Notes under the pieces: model-generated
What the model saw: the letters and a program-made list of their open reading frames with translations, nothing else
Told to the model about the DNA's origin: nothing
Databases searched by the model: none
Translations under genes and position numbers: made by a program
Part shown: one piece after another, positions 17,871 through 26,762 of the stretch
Position numbering within the stretch: position 1 is the stretch's first letter
Layout of the letters: every line of letters starts with the position of its first letter
Assembly: GCF_018736065.1 (NCBI RefSeq)
Contig: NZ_CP076128.1
Span: forward strand, 868,001 to 932,000
DNA: 64,000 nucleotides
Source of the DNA: Flammeovirga kamogawensis
GTDB taxonomy: Bacteria > Bacteroidota > Bacteroidia > Cytophagales > Flammeovirgaceae
Direction: 5' to 3'

Positions 17871-17926
17871 AAAGCTCATAAGTTATGTATATTTGAAAAC
17901 ACAAAAAAACATTTCTTATGAGCTTT
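17871..17926. promoter_or_regulatory. 12-bp perfect inverted repeat around the lipase promoter and start codon
   Basis: AAAGCTCATAAG (17871-17882) is the exact reverse complement of CTTATGAGCTTT (17915-17926). The right arm contains the ATG (17918) and the -7 element lies in the 32-base spacer. It is a possible operator or structure controlling the downstream gene. Confidence 0.45.
17888..17895 (+). promoter_or_regulatory. Promoter -7 element for the lipase-like gene
   Basis: TATATTTG matches TAnnTTTG, 22 bases before the start codon. Confidence 0.6.
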
Positions 17927-19114
17927 ATACTTAAAAGACTATTTCTTCTTTTACCCATCATTTTATTTTATAGTTGCTCCACAGATAATTCTACTCCTGA
18001 ACCTATTTCTACTCCTGTTGCAGGAGACTTAATCTCTTATGAAGTAAAAAATGAATATGCCGCCGAAGATCTCAAATTCCTTGCTTCAATTGGAGGATTT
18101 GACAGAGCTGTTCCTTTAATTAAAAATGATATCACCACATATAAAGTTACCTATTTAACATCAGATAAATATGGGCAACTTATTGAAGCTTCTGGCATTG
18201 TTTCATTTCCTGAAACAGCCCCTACTAAAGATTGGATTTTACTAAGTAGAGGTACTATAATTGCTTCAAATGAAGCTCCGTCAGTAACAAATTTACCAAG
18301 CTATGAAATTGGTGCATCTTTAGGTTATGCAATCATAGTCCCTGATTTAATTGGTTTCGGTGATTCAGAAGAGATATTCCAATATTATTTCATAAAAGAT
18401 AAATCTACAGAAACATCAATTAATCTTACTTTAGCTGCTAAAACTCTAGCAAATAAATTAGAAATTGACACTTCTGATAATTACTTTTTAGCTGGGTATT
18501 CTCAAGGAGGTTTTTCATCTTTAAGTATTGCAGAAAAATTATTAGAATCAGAAATTGAACAAATAAATGTTTTGGGATGCTTTACAGGAGCAGGAGGTTA
18601 TAATCTACCTCTAGTTATGAATGAAATTTTAAAGAATGAACAATATGAATCCCCTGCTTTTTTGGCTTTAATAGTTCTTTCCTATTATGAATACTACGAT
18701 TTTGACTTTGAATTAAGTGATATATTTAAGAGTCCTTACCATAATACAATACAAGAATTACTTTCAGGAAAACTAAACACTCCACAGGTTAATAATCAAC
18801 TCCCTAAAACTTTAAATACACTTTTTACTAACACATTTCTTACTGACTTAAAGAATGAGGAAAATTCAAATCCGATTTATCAAAAACTACAAACTAATTC
18901 AGTTTCAATATTTGAAACTCATTTCCCAATCTATTTCTACCATTCCCCTTTTGATGAAATCATTCCCTATTCAAGCTCTGAAAATATATCAGATAATTTC
19001 TTGAAAAGTAATTCAAATATTTTCTTTGAAGAAATTGAAGGAACCTCACATAGTAATGCAGCACTTTATATGTTAATCAAATCTTTAGAACAAATTTCAA
19101 TGATTAATAATTAG
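17918..19114 (+). CDS. Alpha/beta-hydrolase lipoprotein (secretory-lipase-like)
   Basis: The 398-residue protein has a lipoprotein signal (LLPIILFYSC, Cys20). The nucleophile elbow is GYSQGG with Ser195, the likely acid is Asp346 (HSPFDEIIPY), and the likely base is His378 (EGTSHSNA). The N-terminal half contains VTYLTSDKYGQLIEASGIVSFP, and the layout resembles the LIP / secretory lipase group and bacterial esterases with an inserted lid between residues 225 and 320. It probably acts on esters at the cell surface or periplasm. It has its own promoter-like box inside a 12-bp inverted repeat, and no neighbouring gene suggests a pathway. Confidence 0.8.
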   Translation: MSFILKRLFLLLPIILFYSCSTDNSTPEPISTPVAGDLISYEVKNEYAAEDLKFLASIGGFDRAVPLIKNDITTYKVTYLTSDKYGQLIEASGIVSFPETAPTKDWILLSRGTIIASNEAPSVTNLPSYEIGASLGYAIIVPDLIGFGDSEEIFQYYFIKDKSTETSINLTLAAKTLANKLEIDTSDNYFLAGYSQGGFSSLSIAEKLLESEIEQINVLGCFTGAGGYNLPLVMNEILKNEQYESPAFLALIVLSYYEYYDFDFELSDIFKSPYHNTIQELLSGKLNTPQVNNQLPKTLNTLFTNTFLTDLKNEENSNPIYQKLQTNSVSIFETHFPIYFYHSPFDEIIPYSSSENISDNFLKSNSNIFFEEIEGTSHSNAALYMLIKSLEQISMINN

Positions 19115-19203
19115 TGTAAATACAACGTTTTAATAACAAAAAGACTATCATTTTTGATAACATATTTGTATCTTCATAGTAAGAAATAAAACATACAAAG
19201 ATC

Positions 19204-20076
19204 ATGAATATTAAAAATATTTTAGTCCCTACGGACTTCTCTCCAGAAGCAAATAATGCCTTAAATGTTGCCATTACAATTGCAAAAAAAATTAATGCAT
19301 CAATTTCTTTACTTCATGTAATAGATGTACCAACAATTAACCATTACGATAGCCTGTCTGTATTTGGTGCTGGTGATGTTGGAATGGAAGATCCCGAAGT
19401 TTATGTACATTACACTAAAAAATTATCTGAAGTTGTTGAAACCAAAGTCAATAAAATTATTGCAGAGAACCCTGGAGTTACTATTGATAAACACATTGAA
19501 TTTGATTCACTTCAGAGACATTTAGCAGATTTTGTTGTAAAAGACAATACAGATTTAATTGTAATTGGTTCTCAAGGTATAAGTGGTATTGATGAAGTTT
19601 TAGTAGGATCTAATACCGAGAAAATCATTAGATTAGCTAAGGTTCCTGTACTTACTGTAAAAAGAGAAGAAAAAGATTTTGCTCCTAAAAATATTGTATT
19701 TGCATCTGACTTTAATAAAGTCTCACAACATGCAATATCTTCGATTCAGTTGTTTCAAGAACTTTTTGATTCAAAAATACATTTAGTTAAAGTTATCACA
19801 CCAAATAATTTTGAAGCAACACCTTTTTCAATTCAGCATCTTAAGGATTTTGCAAAAACACATGAATTCAAAAATTATGATGTAGCAACTTTCAATGATT
19901 TCTCTGAGGAAGAAGGAATTAGAGGTTTTGCCGAGTTTATAAATGCTGATATGATTAGTTTAACAACACATGGTCGAACTGGTATTCAACATTTACTTTT
20001 AGGAAGTATAGCAGAAGAAGTAGCAAACCATGCAATTCGCCCTGTACTTACATTTAATAAAAAATTAAAAGAATAA
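19204..20076 (+). CDS. Tandem universal stress protein
   Basis: The 290 residues contain two UspA domains. The first (about 1-155) begins MNIKNILVPTDFSPEANNAL and ends in the ATP-binding pattern GSQGISGIDEVLVGSNTEKII. The second (about 160-290) begins PKNIVFASDFNKVS and ends THGRTGIQHLLLGSIAEEV. Tandem Usps are cytoplasmic nucleotide-binding proteins tied to starvation and stress survival. A box close to the -7 consensus, CATATTTG (one mismatch), is at 19161-19168. It is probably a single-gene unit. Confidence 0.92.
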   Translation: MNIKNILVPTDFSPEANNALNVAITIAKKINASISLLHVIDVPTINHYDSLSVFGAGDVGMEDPEVYVHYTKKLSEVVETKVNKIIAENPGVTIDKHIEFDSLQRHLADFVVKDNTDLIVIGSQGISGIDEVLVGSNTEKIIRLAKVPVLTVKREEKDFAPKNIVFASDFNKVSQHAISSIQLFQELFDSKIHLVKVITPNNFEATPFSIQHLKDFAKTHEFKNYDVATFNDFSEEEGIRGFAEFINADMISLTTHGRTGIQHLLLGSIAEEVANHAIRPVLTFNKKLKE

Positions 20077-20152
20077 GTTTCTTATAAGGAATCTTACTAT
20101 TAAAATTTAGCTCGTTTCATTAGATTCGAGCTTTATTTATTTAAAATTGAAT

Positions 20153-21250
20153 ATGAAAGTAAAAGATATAATTAATAAACTTGATGCACTAGCTCCATCA
20201 ATGTATCAAGAAGGTTATGACAATGCAGGACTAATTACAGGCTCTGGAAATGATATAGTTACTAAAGTACTGGTAAGTCTTGACTGCACTGAGGAAATAG
20301 TTCAAGAAGCAATTGAAAAGGGCTGTAATTTAATTGTTGCTCACCACCCTATTGTTTTTAAAGGGTTGAAACGTTTGAATGGAAAAAATTATGTGGAACG
20401 AACAATCATTAAAGCAATTAAAAATGATATCTCGATTTTTGCAATTCATACAAATTTAGACAACATGCAACATGGAGTAAATGCTAAAATTTGTGACTTA
20501 ATAGGATTAACCAACCAAAGAATATTAGCACCAACTCAAGCAAATTTATTTAAGCTAGTTACATATGTACCAATTAACGATATTGAGAAAGTAGAAACTG
20601 CTTTACATTTAACAGGTGCTGGAAAAATTGGTAATTATGAGGGTTGTAATTTCAAATCAGAAGGTACTGGTAGTTACACTCCAAACATAAATTCTAATCC
20701 CACAATTGGAGAACACGGCAAAAGAGAATATACACCTGAGATAAAACTTGAGGTTCAATTTCAAAAACATTTAAAAGGGAAAATAATTAACGCTTTATTG
20801 AACTCTCACCCATATGAAGAAATAGCTTATCAGATAACAGCATTAGAGAACACTAATAATGAAATAGGTTCTGGGATGTATGGTACATTAGCGGTGCCTG
20901 AAGAAGAAATAGATTTTCTCAAGAGAATAAAACAAACTTTTGGAGTTGGTGTGATTAGACATACTCCACTTTTAAACAAAAAAATTAAAAAAGTTGCTGT
21001 TTGTGGTGGCTCTGGTAGTTTTTTATTAAGAAATGCGAGATCTATAAACGCTGATATTTTTATTACTGGAGATTTTAAATATCACGAATTCTTCGATGCT
21101 GAAGGTAAAATTGTAATTGCAGATATTGGACACTACGAAAGTGAACAATTCACTTCAGACTTACTTAAAGATTATATCGAATCACAATTCGATAAAGTAA
21201 TATGTTTGAAGACAACTATTAATACAAACCCAATTAATTATTTTGTTTAA
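20153..21250 (+). CDS. Nif3-like dinuclear metal centre protein (DUF34)
   Basis: At 365 residues this is the long form of the Nif3/YbgI family, with an inserted middle domain (about 125-240) related to the CutA/PII-like fold. Metal-binding residues are visible as AHHPIVFKGLKRL (His64, His65), HTNLDN and, near the C-terminus, GDFKYHEFFDAEGK plus DIGHYESE. The function is not settled; members are proposed to be metal-dependent hydrolases, GTP cyclohydrolase-like enzymes or metal insertion factors. The ATG at 20153 is preferred over a TTG two codons earlier. In Bacteroidetes this gene often neighbours the DUF164 zinc-ribbon gene, but here the two are 13 kb apart. Confidence 0.92.
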   Translation: MKVKDIINKLDALAPSMYQEGYDNAGLITGSGNDIVTKVLVSLDCTEEIVQEAIEKGCNLIVAHHPIVFKGLKRLNGKNYVERTIIKAIKNDISIFAIHTNLDNMQHGVNAKICDLIGLTNQRILAPTQANLFKLVTYVPINDIEKVETALHLTGAGKIGNYEGCNFKSEGTGSYTPNINSNPTIGEHGKREYTPEIKLEVQFQKHLKGKIINALLNSHPYEEIAYQITALENTNNEIGSGMYGTLAVPEEEIDFLKRIKQTFGVGVIRHTPLLNKKIKKVAVCGGSGSFLLRNARSINADIFITGDFKYHEFFDAEGKIVIADIGHYESEQFTSDLLKDYIESQFDKVICLKTTINTNPINYFV

Positions 21251-21265
21251 TAGAATGCAACATAG

Positions 21266-22426
21266 ATGCCTTATGCTGTAAAGAAAATAGTATCAATTCT
21301 TATAATATCCACCTTAATTTCAATAATAGGTGGATATTTCATCACGCTTAATATTAATTCAGAATACCTCTCTAAACAACAAATTAACAATTACGATTCT
21401 CTAATTTATTTATCTTCACAACGCTTCCCTGTAGATAGAGCACCGAAATCTTTAATCATTTCACCGGATAAAGCAACTATATATACATTATGCTTAGAAG
21501 AGAGATCTATTGTTGAGATTGACCAAAAAACTAAAAAAAGAAAAAGAACATTAAAATTTAAACCTACCCATGGTTACGGCTTTAACTATACCTCAAAAAA
21601 ATGGGTAAAGTCTTTAAAAGAAAAACCTGTTGAAGGAATTTTTACAAATAATGGACAATATTTGTGGGTAAGTTTACATAACGCTGATGCTGTTGCAGTT
21701 TGGGACATCAATGATACCACTTCATCAAGTAATAATTTTAATGCCACAATTTTAGAAGCAAAAACAAATAGCCTGAAAAAATTGAAACTTGACTTTTTAG
21801 AAACAGAAACCACTCCTAAGTCAATAAGCTATTCTCAAAAAAAAGACCAGATTTATGTAACAAACTGGCACGATAACTCATTCTCCGTTATAGATATTTC
21901 CGAAGCTAAAAATAAGTGGAATACTATTAAGCACATTAAAACAGAAGGTACACCAAGAGGAATTGTTGTGGATGAAAAAAACAATAGGATTATCGTTGGT
22001 AATATGGGCTCCTATTCTTTGAGTATTTATAATTTAACTACACTAGAGTTAGATACAATTATTAAAAATATTATTTCGCCTAGAGACATCAAATTAACCG
22101 ATAATAAAATTATAGTTTCTCAGAGTAGCAAAGAAATTATAAGCATATTTAACCGAAAAAGTCTCAAGAAAGAAAAAATAATACCAACAGCTGATGACCC
22201 TCGAAGTATAGCAATTTCTAACAATGGTAATTTTATTTTTGTAACATGTTATGGAAGTAACTTATTACAGGTGTTTAATTTAAATAATGGAAATAAAATT
22301 GGAGAATACCAGTCTAATGGTGGCCCTGTGGGTATTACTCTTTATGAAAATTCTACATCAATTGAAGCTTGGGTCTGTAATTACAAATATTCAACAGTAA
22401 AAGTATTTACTTTTGAATTGAAATAA
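21266..22426 (+). CDS. YVTN-type beta-propeller protein, membrane anchored
   Basis: The 386 residues begin with an N-terminal hydrophobic anchor or uncleaved signal (VKKIVSILIISTLISIIGGYF). About six propeller blades with the 40-residue YVTN/YncE pattern follow: TIYTLCLEERSIVEIDQ, YLWVSLHNADAVAVWDI, QIYVTNWHDNSFSVIDI, RIIVGNMGSYSLSIYNL, FIFVTCYGSNLLQVFNL and AWVCNYKYSTVKVF. It should sit in the periplasm or on the outer face of the inner membrane, serving protein-protein or ligand binding. No enzyme motif is visible. It starts 15 bases after the Nif3-like gene, so it may be cotranscribed. Confidence 0.82.
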   Translation: MPYAVKKIVSILIISTLISIIGGYFITLNINSEYLSKQQINNYDSLIYLSSQRFPVDRAPKSLIISPDKATIYTLCLEERSIVEIDQKTKKRKRTLKFKPTHGYGFNYTSKKWVKSLKEKPVEGIFTNNGQYLWVSLHNADAVAVWDINDTTSSSNNFNATILEAKTNSLKKLKLDFLETETTPKSISYSQKKDQIYVTNWHDNSFSVIDISEAKNKWNTIKHIKTEGTPRGIVVDEKNNRIIVGNMGSYSLSIYNLTTLELDTIIKNIISPRDIKLTDNKIIVSQSSKEIISIFNRKSLKKEKIIPTADDPRSIAISNNGNFIFVTCYGSNLLQVFNLNNGNKIGEYQSNGGPVGITLYENSTSIEAWVCNYKYSTVKVFTFELK

Positions 22427-22506
22427 TGATCTTTATATTTATTGAATAAACACATACTAAATAAAATGAAGAACCTTAACCTAGTTCTTCGATTAGAGAT
22501 ATAAAC

Positions 22507-23184
22507 ATGGCAGAAAAATCAAGCATTTTTGATATGATTGGTCCTATTATGATTGGACCTTCAAGCTCTCATACAGCTGGAGTAGTTAGAATTGGAAGAG
22601 TAGGAAATAAAATGATAGGTGGAACTCCTGATAAAGCTGAAATAATTTTCTACAATTCATTCGCAAGAACTTATGAAGGTCATGGTTCTGATAAAGCAAT
22701 TTTAGCAGGATTAATGGGGATGCAAACTGATGATCCCGATATAAAACAGGCTTTTGATAAAGCAGAAGAAAATAATCTCGAATTTGAATTTAAACCAGTT
22801 GGTAATGCTTCTGCACATCATCCTAATACTATAAAATTGATTTTATCTAAAGGAGATAAAAAGTTAGAATTAGTTGGTGTAAGTAAAGGTGGTGGTATTA
22901 TTTCTATTCGTCAAGTTGATGGTTTTACATCAAATTTCAGTGCTAACTCTCCTACTTTAATCGTTACAGCAGAAGATAGAAAAGGATCAATTTCTTTTAT
23001 CTCTAACTTATTAGCTCAAGAAGATGTAAATATTGCTGAAATGACAGTTTCAAGAAAAGGTAAACACCAATCTGCATGTCAATTTATTGAAATGGATTCA
23101 GCTCCACGCGACATTACACTTCAATATCTGCAAAGTTTAAAATGGGTTGTAAATGTAACTTTTTTACCAAATGTAGATGAGTAA
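22507..23184 (+). CDS. sdaAB: L-serine ammonia-lyase (iron-sulfur type), beta subunit
   Basis: Beta subunit of the [4Fe-4S] L-serine dehydratase that converts serine to pyruvate and ammonia. The N-terminal domain has the signature FDMIGPIMIGPSSSHTAG and GHGSDKAILAGLMGM; the C-terminal domain (about 150-222) is an ACT domain (LIVTAEDRKGSISFISNLLA...). At 225 residues it matches stand-alone SdaAB rather than the fused 450-residue form. The catalytic alpha subunit, which carries the cluster cysteines, is not beside it in this window and must be encoded elsewhere. Confidence 0.93.
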   Translation: MAEKSSIFDMIGPIMIGPSSSHTAGVVRIGRVGNKMIGGTPDKAEIIFYNSFARTYEGHGSDKAILAGLMGMQTDDPDIKQAFDKAEENNLEFEFKPVGNASAHHPNTIKLILSKGDKKLELVGVSKGGGIISIRQVDGFTSNFSANSPTLIVTAEDRKGSISFISNLLAQEDVNIAEMTVSRKGKHQSACQFIEMDSAPRDITLQYLQSLKWVVNVTFLPNVDE

Positions 23185-23258
23185 TTATAGAAGAAGCTAA
23201 AACTTTATTAACTTATACTTTTAAATACATACTTTTTGAATGCATCTGCATTTTTATC

Positions 23259-24605
23259 ATGTTAAGAAACAAACTCCTCGTAATATTACTTACATTTCTA
23301 TCTACATCTGCATCTTTCGGACAAGATAGTTTATGGTCTTATAGCCAGTGTGTAGAATTTGCTATTGAAAATAATCTTTATGTAAAATTACAAGATTATG
23401 AAGTTGGTGATAGAACTGAAGAATACAAACAAGCTAGATCACAAAGATATCCAAGTGTTTCAGGCTTTTACTCTCATAGTTTTAATAGAGGGTTGAATCC
23501 AGATCCAACTACCAATGTTTATTCTCAACAAAGTGTAAATACTGGTTCATTCGGTGCTCAAGTTGGTGTTCCTATTTTTAATGGAAGAAAAATTTCGAAT
23601 ACCATTAAACAAACAAGGAATAATATTGAAAGTGCTGAGTTTGGTAAAGAAAAAATTGAAAACGACATCATCATTCAAGTCACTGAAAATTATCTTGATG
23701 TTATCTATAAATTTGAAAACGTCGACATTTCAAAAAAGAGAGTAAAAACACTTCAAGAGCAAGTAGATAGAACAAAAAGATTAGTTGAAGCAGGATCATC
23801 TCCACTTTCAGAACTACTTGATTTAATGTCGCAATTTGCTGATACTGAAAGACAGCTAACCGAATCTGAAAACGCATATAATATTGCAGTTCTAACATTA
23901 AAGCAATCTATGCAATTAGATTTCTCTACAAGTTTTAGTGTTGACATTCCAGACTTTGCTGACCCAGATACAACAATGCAATTTACTCCTTCTGAAGTTG
24001 TATTTGATGAATCAAAATTGATTATGCCTGAGATAAAACAAGCAGAATTAAATATCACAGTTACTGAATTTCAAGAGAAAATTGCTAAAGGTGATTACTA
24101 TCCATCATTAAATTTTAATGGTAATATTAATACTAGATATTCATCTAATTACGTAAATCCAATTGATCCAAACGATACTTCTTTAGGTACTCAATTTGAA
24201 AATTTCTTTAGTCAAGTAGCTACTATACAATTAAATATACCTATTTATAGTAGACGTAATGTGAAAACTGCTGTAAATAAAGCGAGGCTATCAACAAAGA
24301 AAAATGAGGTGCAGTTACAACAACAATTAAATGATTTAAGAAAGAAAATTGAACAATCATATATCAATGCACTTTCTTCTCAAAAAACATACATATCTAA
24401 TAAAAAATCTGTTGAATCTTTACAAGAACAATTTAGATCTGTAAATAAAAGATTTGCTTCAGGTGCTGCATCAACTACTGATTATGTTGTTGCTGAGAAC
24501 AATTTAAATATTGCAAAAGCTGAATTAAACAGATCAAAATACCAATTCATCTTTTCAAGAAAAATCCTTGATTTCTATTCAGGAAAGCAAATTATTTTAG
24601 AATAA
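23259..24605 (+). CDS. TolC-family outer-membrane efflux protein
   Basis: The 448 residues include a signal peptide (MLRNKLLVILLTFLSTSASFGQ). They show the duplicated TolC repeat: N-half SQCVEFAIENNLYVKLQDYE..., C-half IMPEIKQAELNITVTEFQEKIAKGDYYPSLNFNG, with long coiled helices and beta-strand segments ending in PxYSRRNVK. This is the outer-membrane channel of a tripartite efflux or type I export system. No membrane-fusion protein or pump gene is adjacent, so the partners must be elsewhere. The DUF2147 gene follows 11 bases later. Confidence 0.9.
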   Translation: MLRNKLLVILLTFLSTSASFGQDSLWSYSQCVEFAIENNLYVKLQDYEVGDRTEEYKQARSQRYPSVSGFYSHSFNRGLNPDPTTNVYSQQSVNTGSFGAQVGVPIFNGRKISNTIKQTRNNIESAEFGKEKIENDIIIQVTENYLDVIYKFENVDISKKRVKTLQEQVDRTKRLVEAGSSPLSELLDLMSQFADTERQLTESENAYNIAVLTLKQSMQLDFSTSFSVDIPDFADPDTTMQFTPSEVVFDESKLIMPEIKQAELNITVTEFQEKIAKGDYYPSLNFNGNINTRYSSNYVNPIDPNDTSLGTQFENFFSQVATIQLNIPIYSRRNVKTAVNKARLSTKKNEVQLQQQLNDLRKKIEQSYINALSSQKTYISNKKSVESLQEQFRSVNKRFASGAASTTDYVVAENNLNIAKAELNRSKYQFIFSRKILDFYSGKQIILE

Positions 24606-24616
24606 AAAACTATACA

Positions 24617-25039
24617 ATGAAGGCAATCTATTTATGTTTTACTATTATTTTATTTTTATCATTCAATTCCTTTGCTCAAGAAACCTCTCCTTTTGGTATT
24701 TGGAAGACGATAGATGATGAAACCAATGAAGCCAAAGCTTATGTTGAAATATATAAGGATGGTGAACAAATGAAAGGTAAAATTATTAAATTATTAGTTG
24801 ATCCTGAAGATTCAATTTGTGATAAATGCCCTGATGATAAAAAAGACAAACCTATTATAGGAATGGAAATAATATGGGATATGGTTTCTAACGGTGATCA
24901 ATGGTCTGATGGAAAAATTTTAAAACCTGAAAATGGTAAAACCTATACTGGTAAAATATGGGTTGAAGATGGGAAATTACAAGTACGTGGTTATATAGGG
25001 TTCATGTATAAAACTCAAACTTGGTTAAGAGTTGAATAA
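24617..25039 (+). CDS. DUF2147 domain secreted protein
   Basis: The 140-residue exported protein has a signal peptide ending SFAQ. The mature part carries the DUF2147 pattern: GIWKTIDDETNEAKAYVEIY, GKIIKLL, a CDKC pair, IGMEIIWDM, GDQWSDGKILKPENGKTY, and RGYIGFMYKTQTWLRVE. The fold is a small lipocalin-like beta barrel; the function is unknown. It is probably in an operon with the upstream TolC gene and ends before a bidirectional terminator. Confidence 0.88.
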   Translation: MKAIYLCFTIILFLSFNSFAQETSPFGIWKTIDDETNEAKAYVEIYKDGEQMKGKIIKLLVDPEDSICDKCPDDKKDKPIIGMEIIWDMVSNGDQWSDGKILKPENGKTYTGKIWVEDGKLQVRGYIGFMYKTQTWLRVE

Positions 25040-25070
25040 ACATGATGTTCATTTAAAAGCTTATTTGATT

Positions 25071-25112
25071 AAAGAGAGGATTAGACTTATTTAATAGTTT
25101 AATCCTCTCTTT
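25071..25112. terminator. Bidirectional terminator between DUF2147 and the recombinase
   Basis: A perfect 13-bp stem (25071-25083 with 25100-25112) separates two convergent genes. The arms end in AAAG/CTTT, giving U-rich ends in both directions. Confidence 0.75.
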
Positions 25113-25154
25113 ATATATAAAATATACAAATTATATGTCGATCTATTTTAGATG

Positions 25155-26426
25155 TTATTTATACTGATCGATAAAAATATTATTCATTTCATCTCTAAGC
25201 TTATCTTTTAAATAATGCTTTTGTGTTATTTCTACAGAAGAATGACAAAGTAATTTAGAAGTCATAATAAGTCCATATTTATCTAAAGAATTATATGCAA
25301 AAGTATGCCTTAGATTGTGCAAACTAATTGAATACAATTCTTCTTCTTTCTCAATTATTTTAGCATCGTTTCTTAGTAAAAAATCTGAAAAATATTTAGA
25401 AATTGAAGATGAATTTTTGGTATTAAAACCTAAAATATATTCATCATTCATCATTCCAAAACAATATTTTTCTAAAGCATCAAATAATTCTTTTGGAATA
25501 GGCAAAACTTCTTTTTCATTCTTTCCTTTCACCCAAATAGCTATTTTTTTCCTTCTCCAATCAATATCTTCAATTTTAAGGTTAATCATTGAACTGGCTC
25601 TGAGGCCCAAATCAACTCCCAAATGTAAAATCAAATCTATTTTCTCATTAGCATTCTTATATAATTTATTGAGAGTTTCTGAATCTATTCTGATTCTTTC
25701 AATTGTATTATTTGTTTCAAATTCATTCAAACTAAGTATTTTTTTGGCCTCAAAAATCCCTTTACTATCCTCACTTTTTTCAATAAAAAAATCAGCAAAT
25801 CTTTTAATTGCTTTGAGATATAAATTTAATGTTGAAGTTTTTAAATGCGCCTTATTTCTTAAAAATTGATTTACTGAAATATCATTTATAATCTGTAAAT
25901 CAGAATCTTTATAAATCCAATTAATATAATTATTGACAATATTTGATATGTATATCGGATAGCTTGTCGATCTCCTCAGTTTTGATTTTGACGCCAACCA
26001 TAATTTAAAATTATCATCCCACTTGTTTGATAATAATGTATTCTCTGGTTTTAGTAGCACCTGATTAATATTATTTTCTGACATCCATCTTAAATAACCA
26101 GCTTTTCCTTCAATTGCTATCCTCCTACCATACATTCTTTTAAAAGCTTTTTGTGAAGTTGACAACTCTTCTTTCTCAACTAAATCACTTAAATACTCAG
26201 AATATTTATCAAAACTAATCTTTGAAAAACGCCCTTCTCTAAATCGAAGTAAATAATCGAGAAAATTTTTAAATACAGTAAGTGCTTTATAAGCAGTATT
26301 TATTTTTTCATCATTTATATCTGAAAGTAAATAGCTCTTATATTCTTTAATTATAGAATCAAGATACATCCCTTCTTTTATTTCTTTAGTAGGAACTGAT
26401 TTTAAGGAATTTAATTGATATTTCAT
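25155..26426 (-). CDS. Solitary tyrosine recombinase / phage-type integrase
   Basis: The 423-residue site-specific recombinase has a complete catalytic set: Arg276 (LGLRASSM), Lys302 (VKGKNEKEV), His370-x-x-Arg373 (HNLRHTF), His395 (LLCHSS) and Tyr405 (KHYLKD), with the normal 10-residue gap from the last His to Tyr. The N-terminal 240 residues contain a SAM-like core-binding region (about 130-235), preceded by an extra helical segment (about 20-120) that may bind arm sites. No excisionase, relaxase, phage or transposon gene lies nearby, and no tRNA is adjacent. The gene is poorer in G+C than its neighbours. It may be a remnant or a mobile-element-free recombinase such as an invertase; target unknown. 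Confidence 0.9.
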   Translation of the reverse strand: MKYQLNSLKSVPTKEIKEGMYLDSIIKEYKSYLLSDINDEKINTAYKALTVFKNFLDYLLRFREGRFSKISFDKYSEYLSDLVEKEELSTSQKAFKRMYGRRIAIEGKAGYLRWMSENNINQVLLKPENTLLSNKWDDNFKLWLASKSKLRRSTSYPIYISNIVNNYINWIYKDSDLQIINDISVNQFLRNKAHLKTSTLNLYLKAIKRFADFFIEKSEDSKGIFEAKKILSLNEFETNNTIERIRIDSETLNKLYKNANEKIDLILHLGVDLGLRASSMINLKIEDIDWRRKKIAIWVKGKNEKEVLPIPKELFDALEKYCFGMMNDEYILGFNTKNSSSISKYFSDFLLRNDAKIIEKEEELYSISLHNLRHTFAYNSLDKYGLIMTSKLLCHSSVEITQKHYLKDKLRDEMNNIFIDQYK

Positions 26427-26762
26427 TAATCAAATGTTCAATTTAAATAAAATTAATATTTACTTATGCAAATATTAGAATAATATAAAAACACTAATAC
26501 TCGGTTTAAATAATATATATTGATATAAATAATTACTATTGTAAGTTTACTTCAATATTTTAAATATACAAAATGAATTTATAATAGTATCCTAATAGGA
26601 TGAAAAACTAAATTATACGAAACAATAAATTTTAAATGGAATAGATAGATTGTATTTTCAATGCTATTTGATTAAGATCAAACATAAATGATTTTTAACA
26701 CAAAAAAATAGGGTAACAAAATAAATTGCTACCCTACTCTATATCTTAAAGAATTAAGTTAC
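26427..26762. other. AT-rich intergenic region between the recombinase and accC
   Basis: About 336 bases without a convincing gene on either strand. It holds the accC terminator at its right end and a short perfect palindrome ATCCTAATAGGAT at 26589-26601 that could be an operator or recombinase site. No larger repeat pair or coding signal was recognised. Confidence 0.6.
26702..26736 (-). terminator. Intrinsic terminator of the efp-accB-accC unit
   Basis: On the minus strand TAGGGTA (26736-26730) pairs with TACCCTA (26715-26709), followed by seven T residues (26708-26702). Confidence 0.85.

Noticed and set aside
25315-25869. 184-residue open frame on the plus strand inside the recombinase
   Set aside because: Antisense to a complete tyrosine recombinase with all catalytic residues; its Ser/Leu/Ile-rich composition is typical of a shadow frame.
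25155-26762. Prophage or integrative element
   Set aside because: Only the recombinase is present; flanking genes are core genes and no att repeats or tRNA were found.
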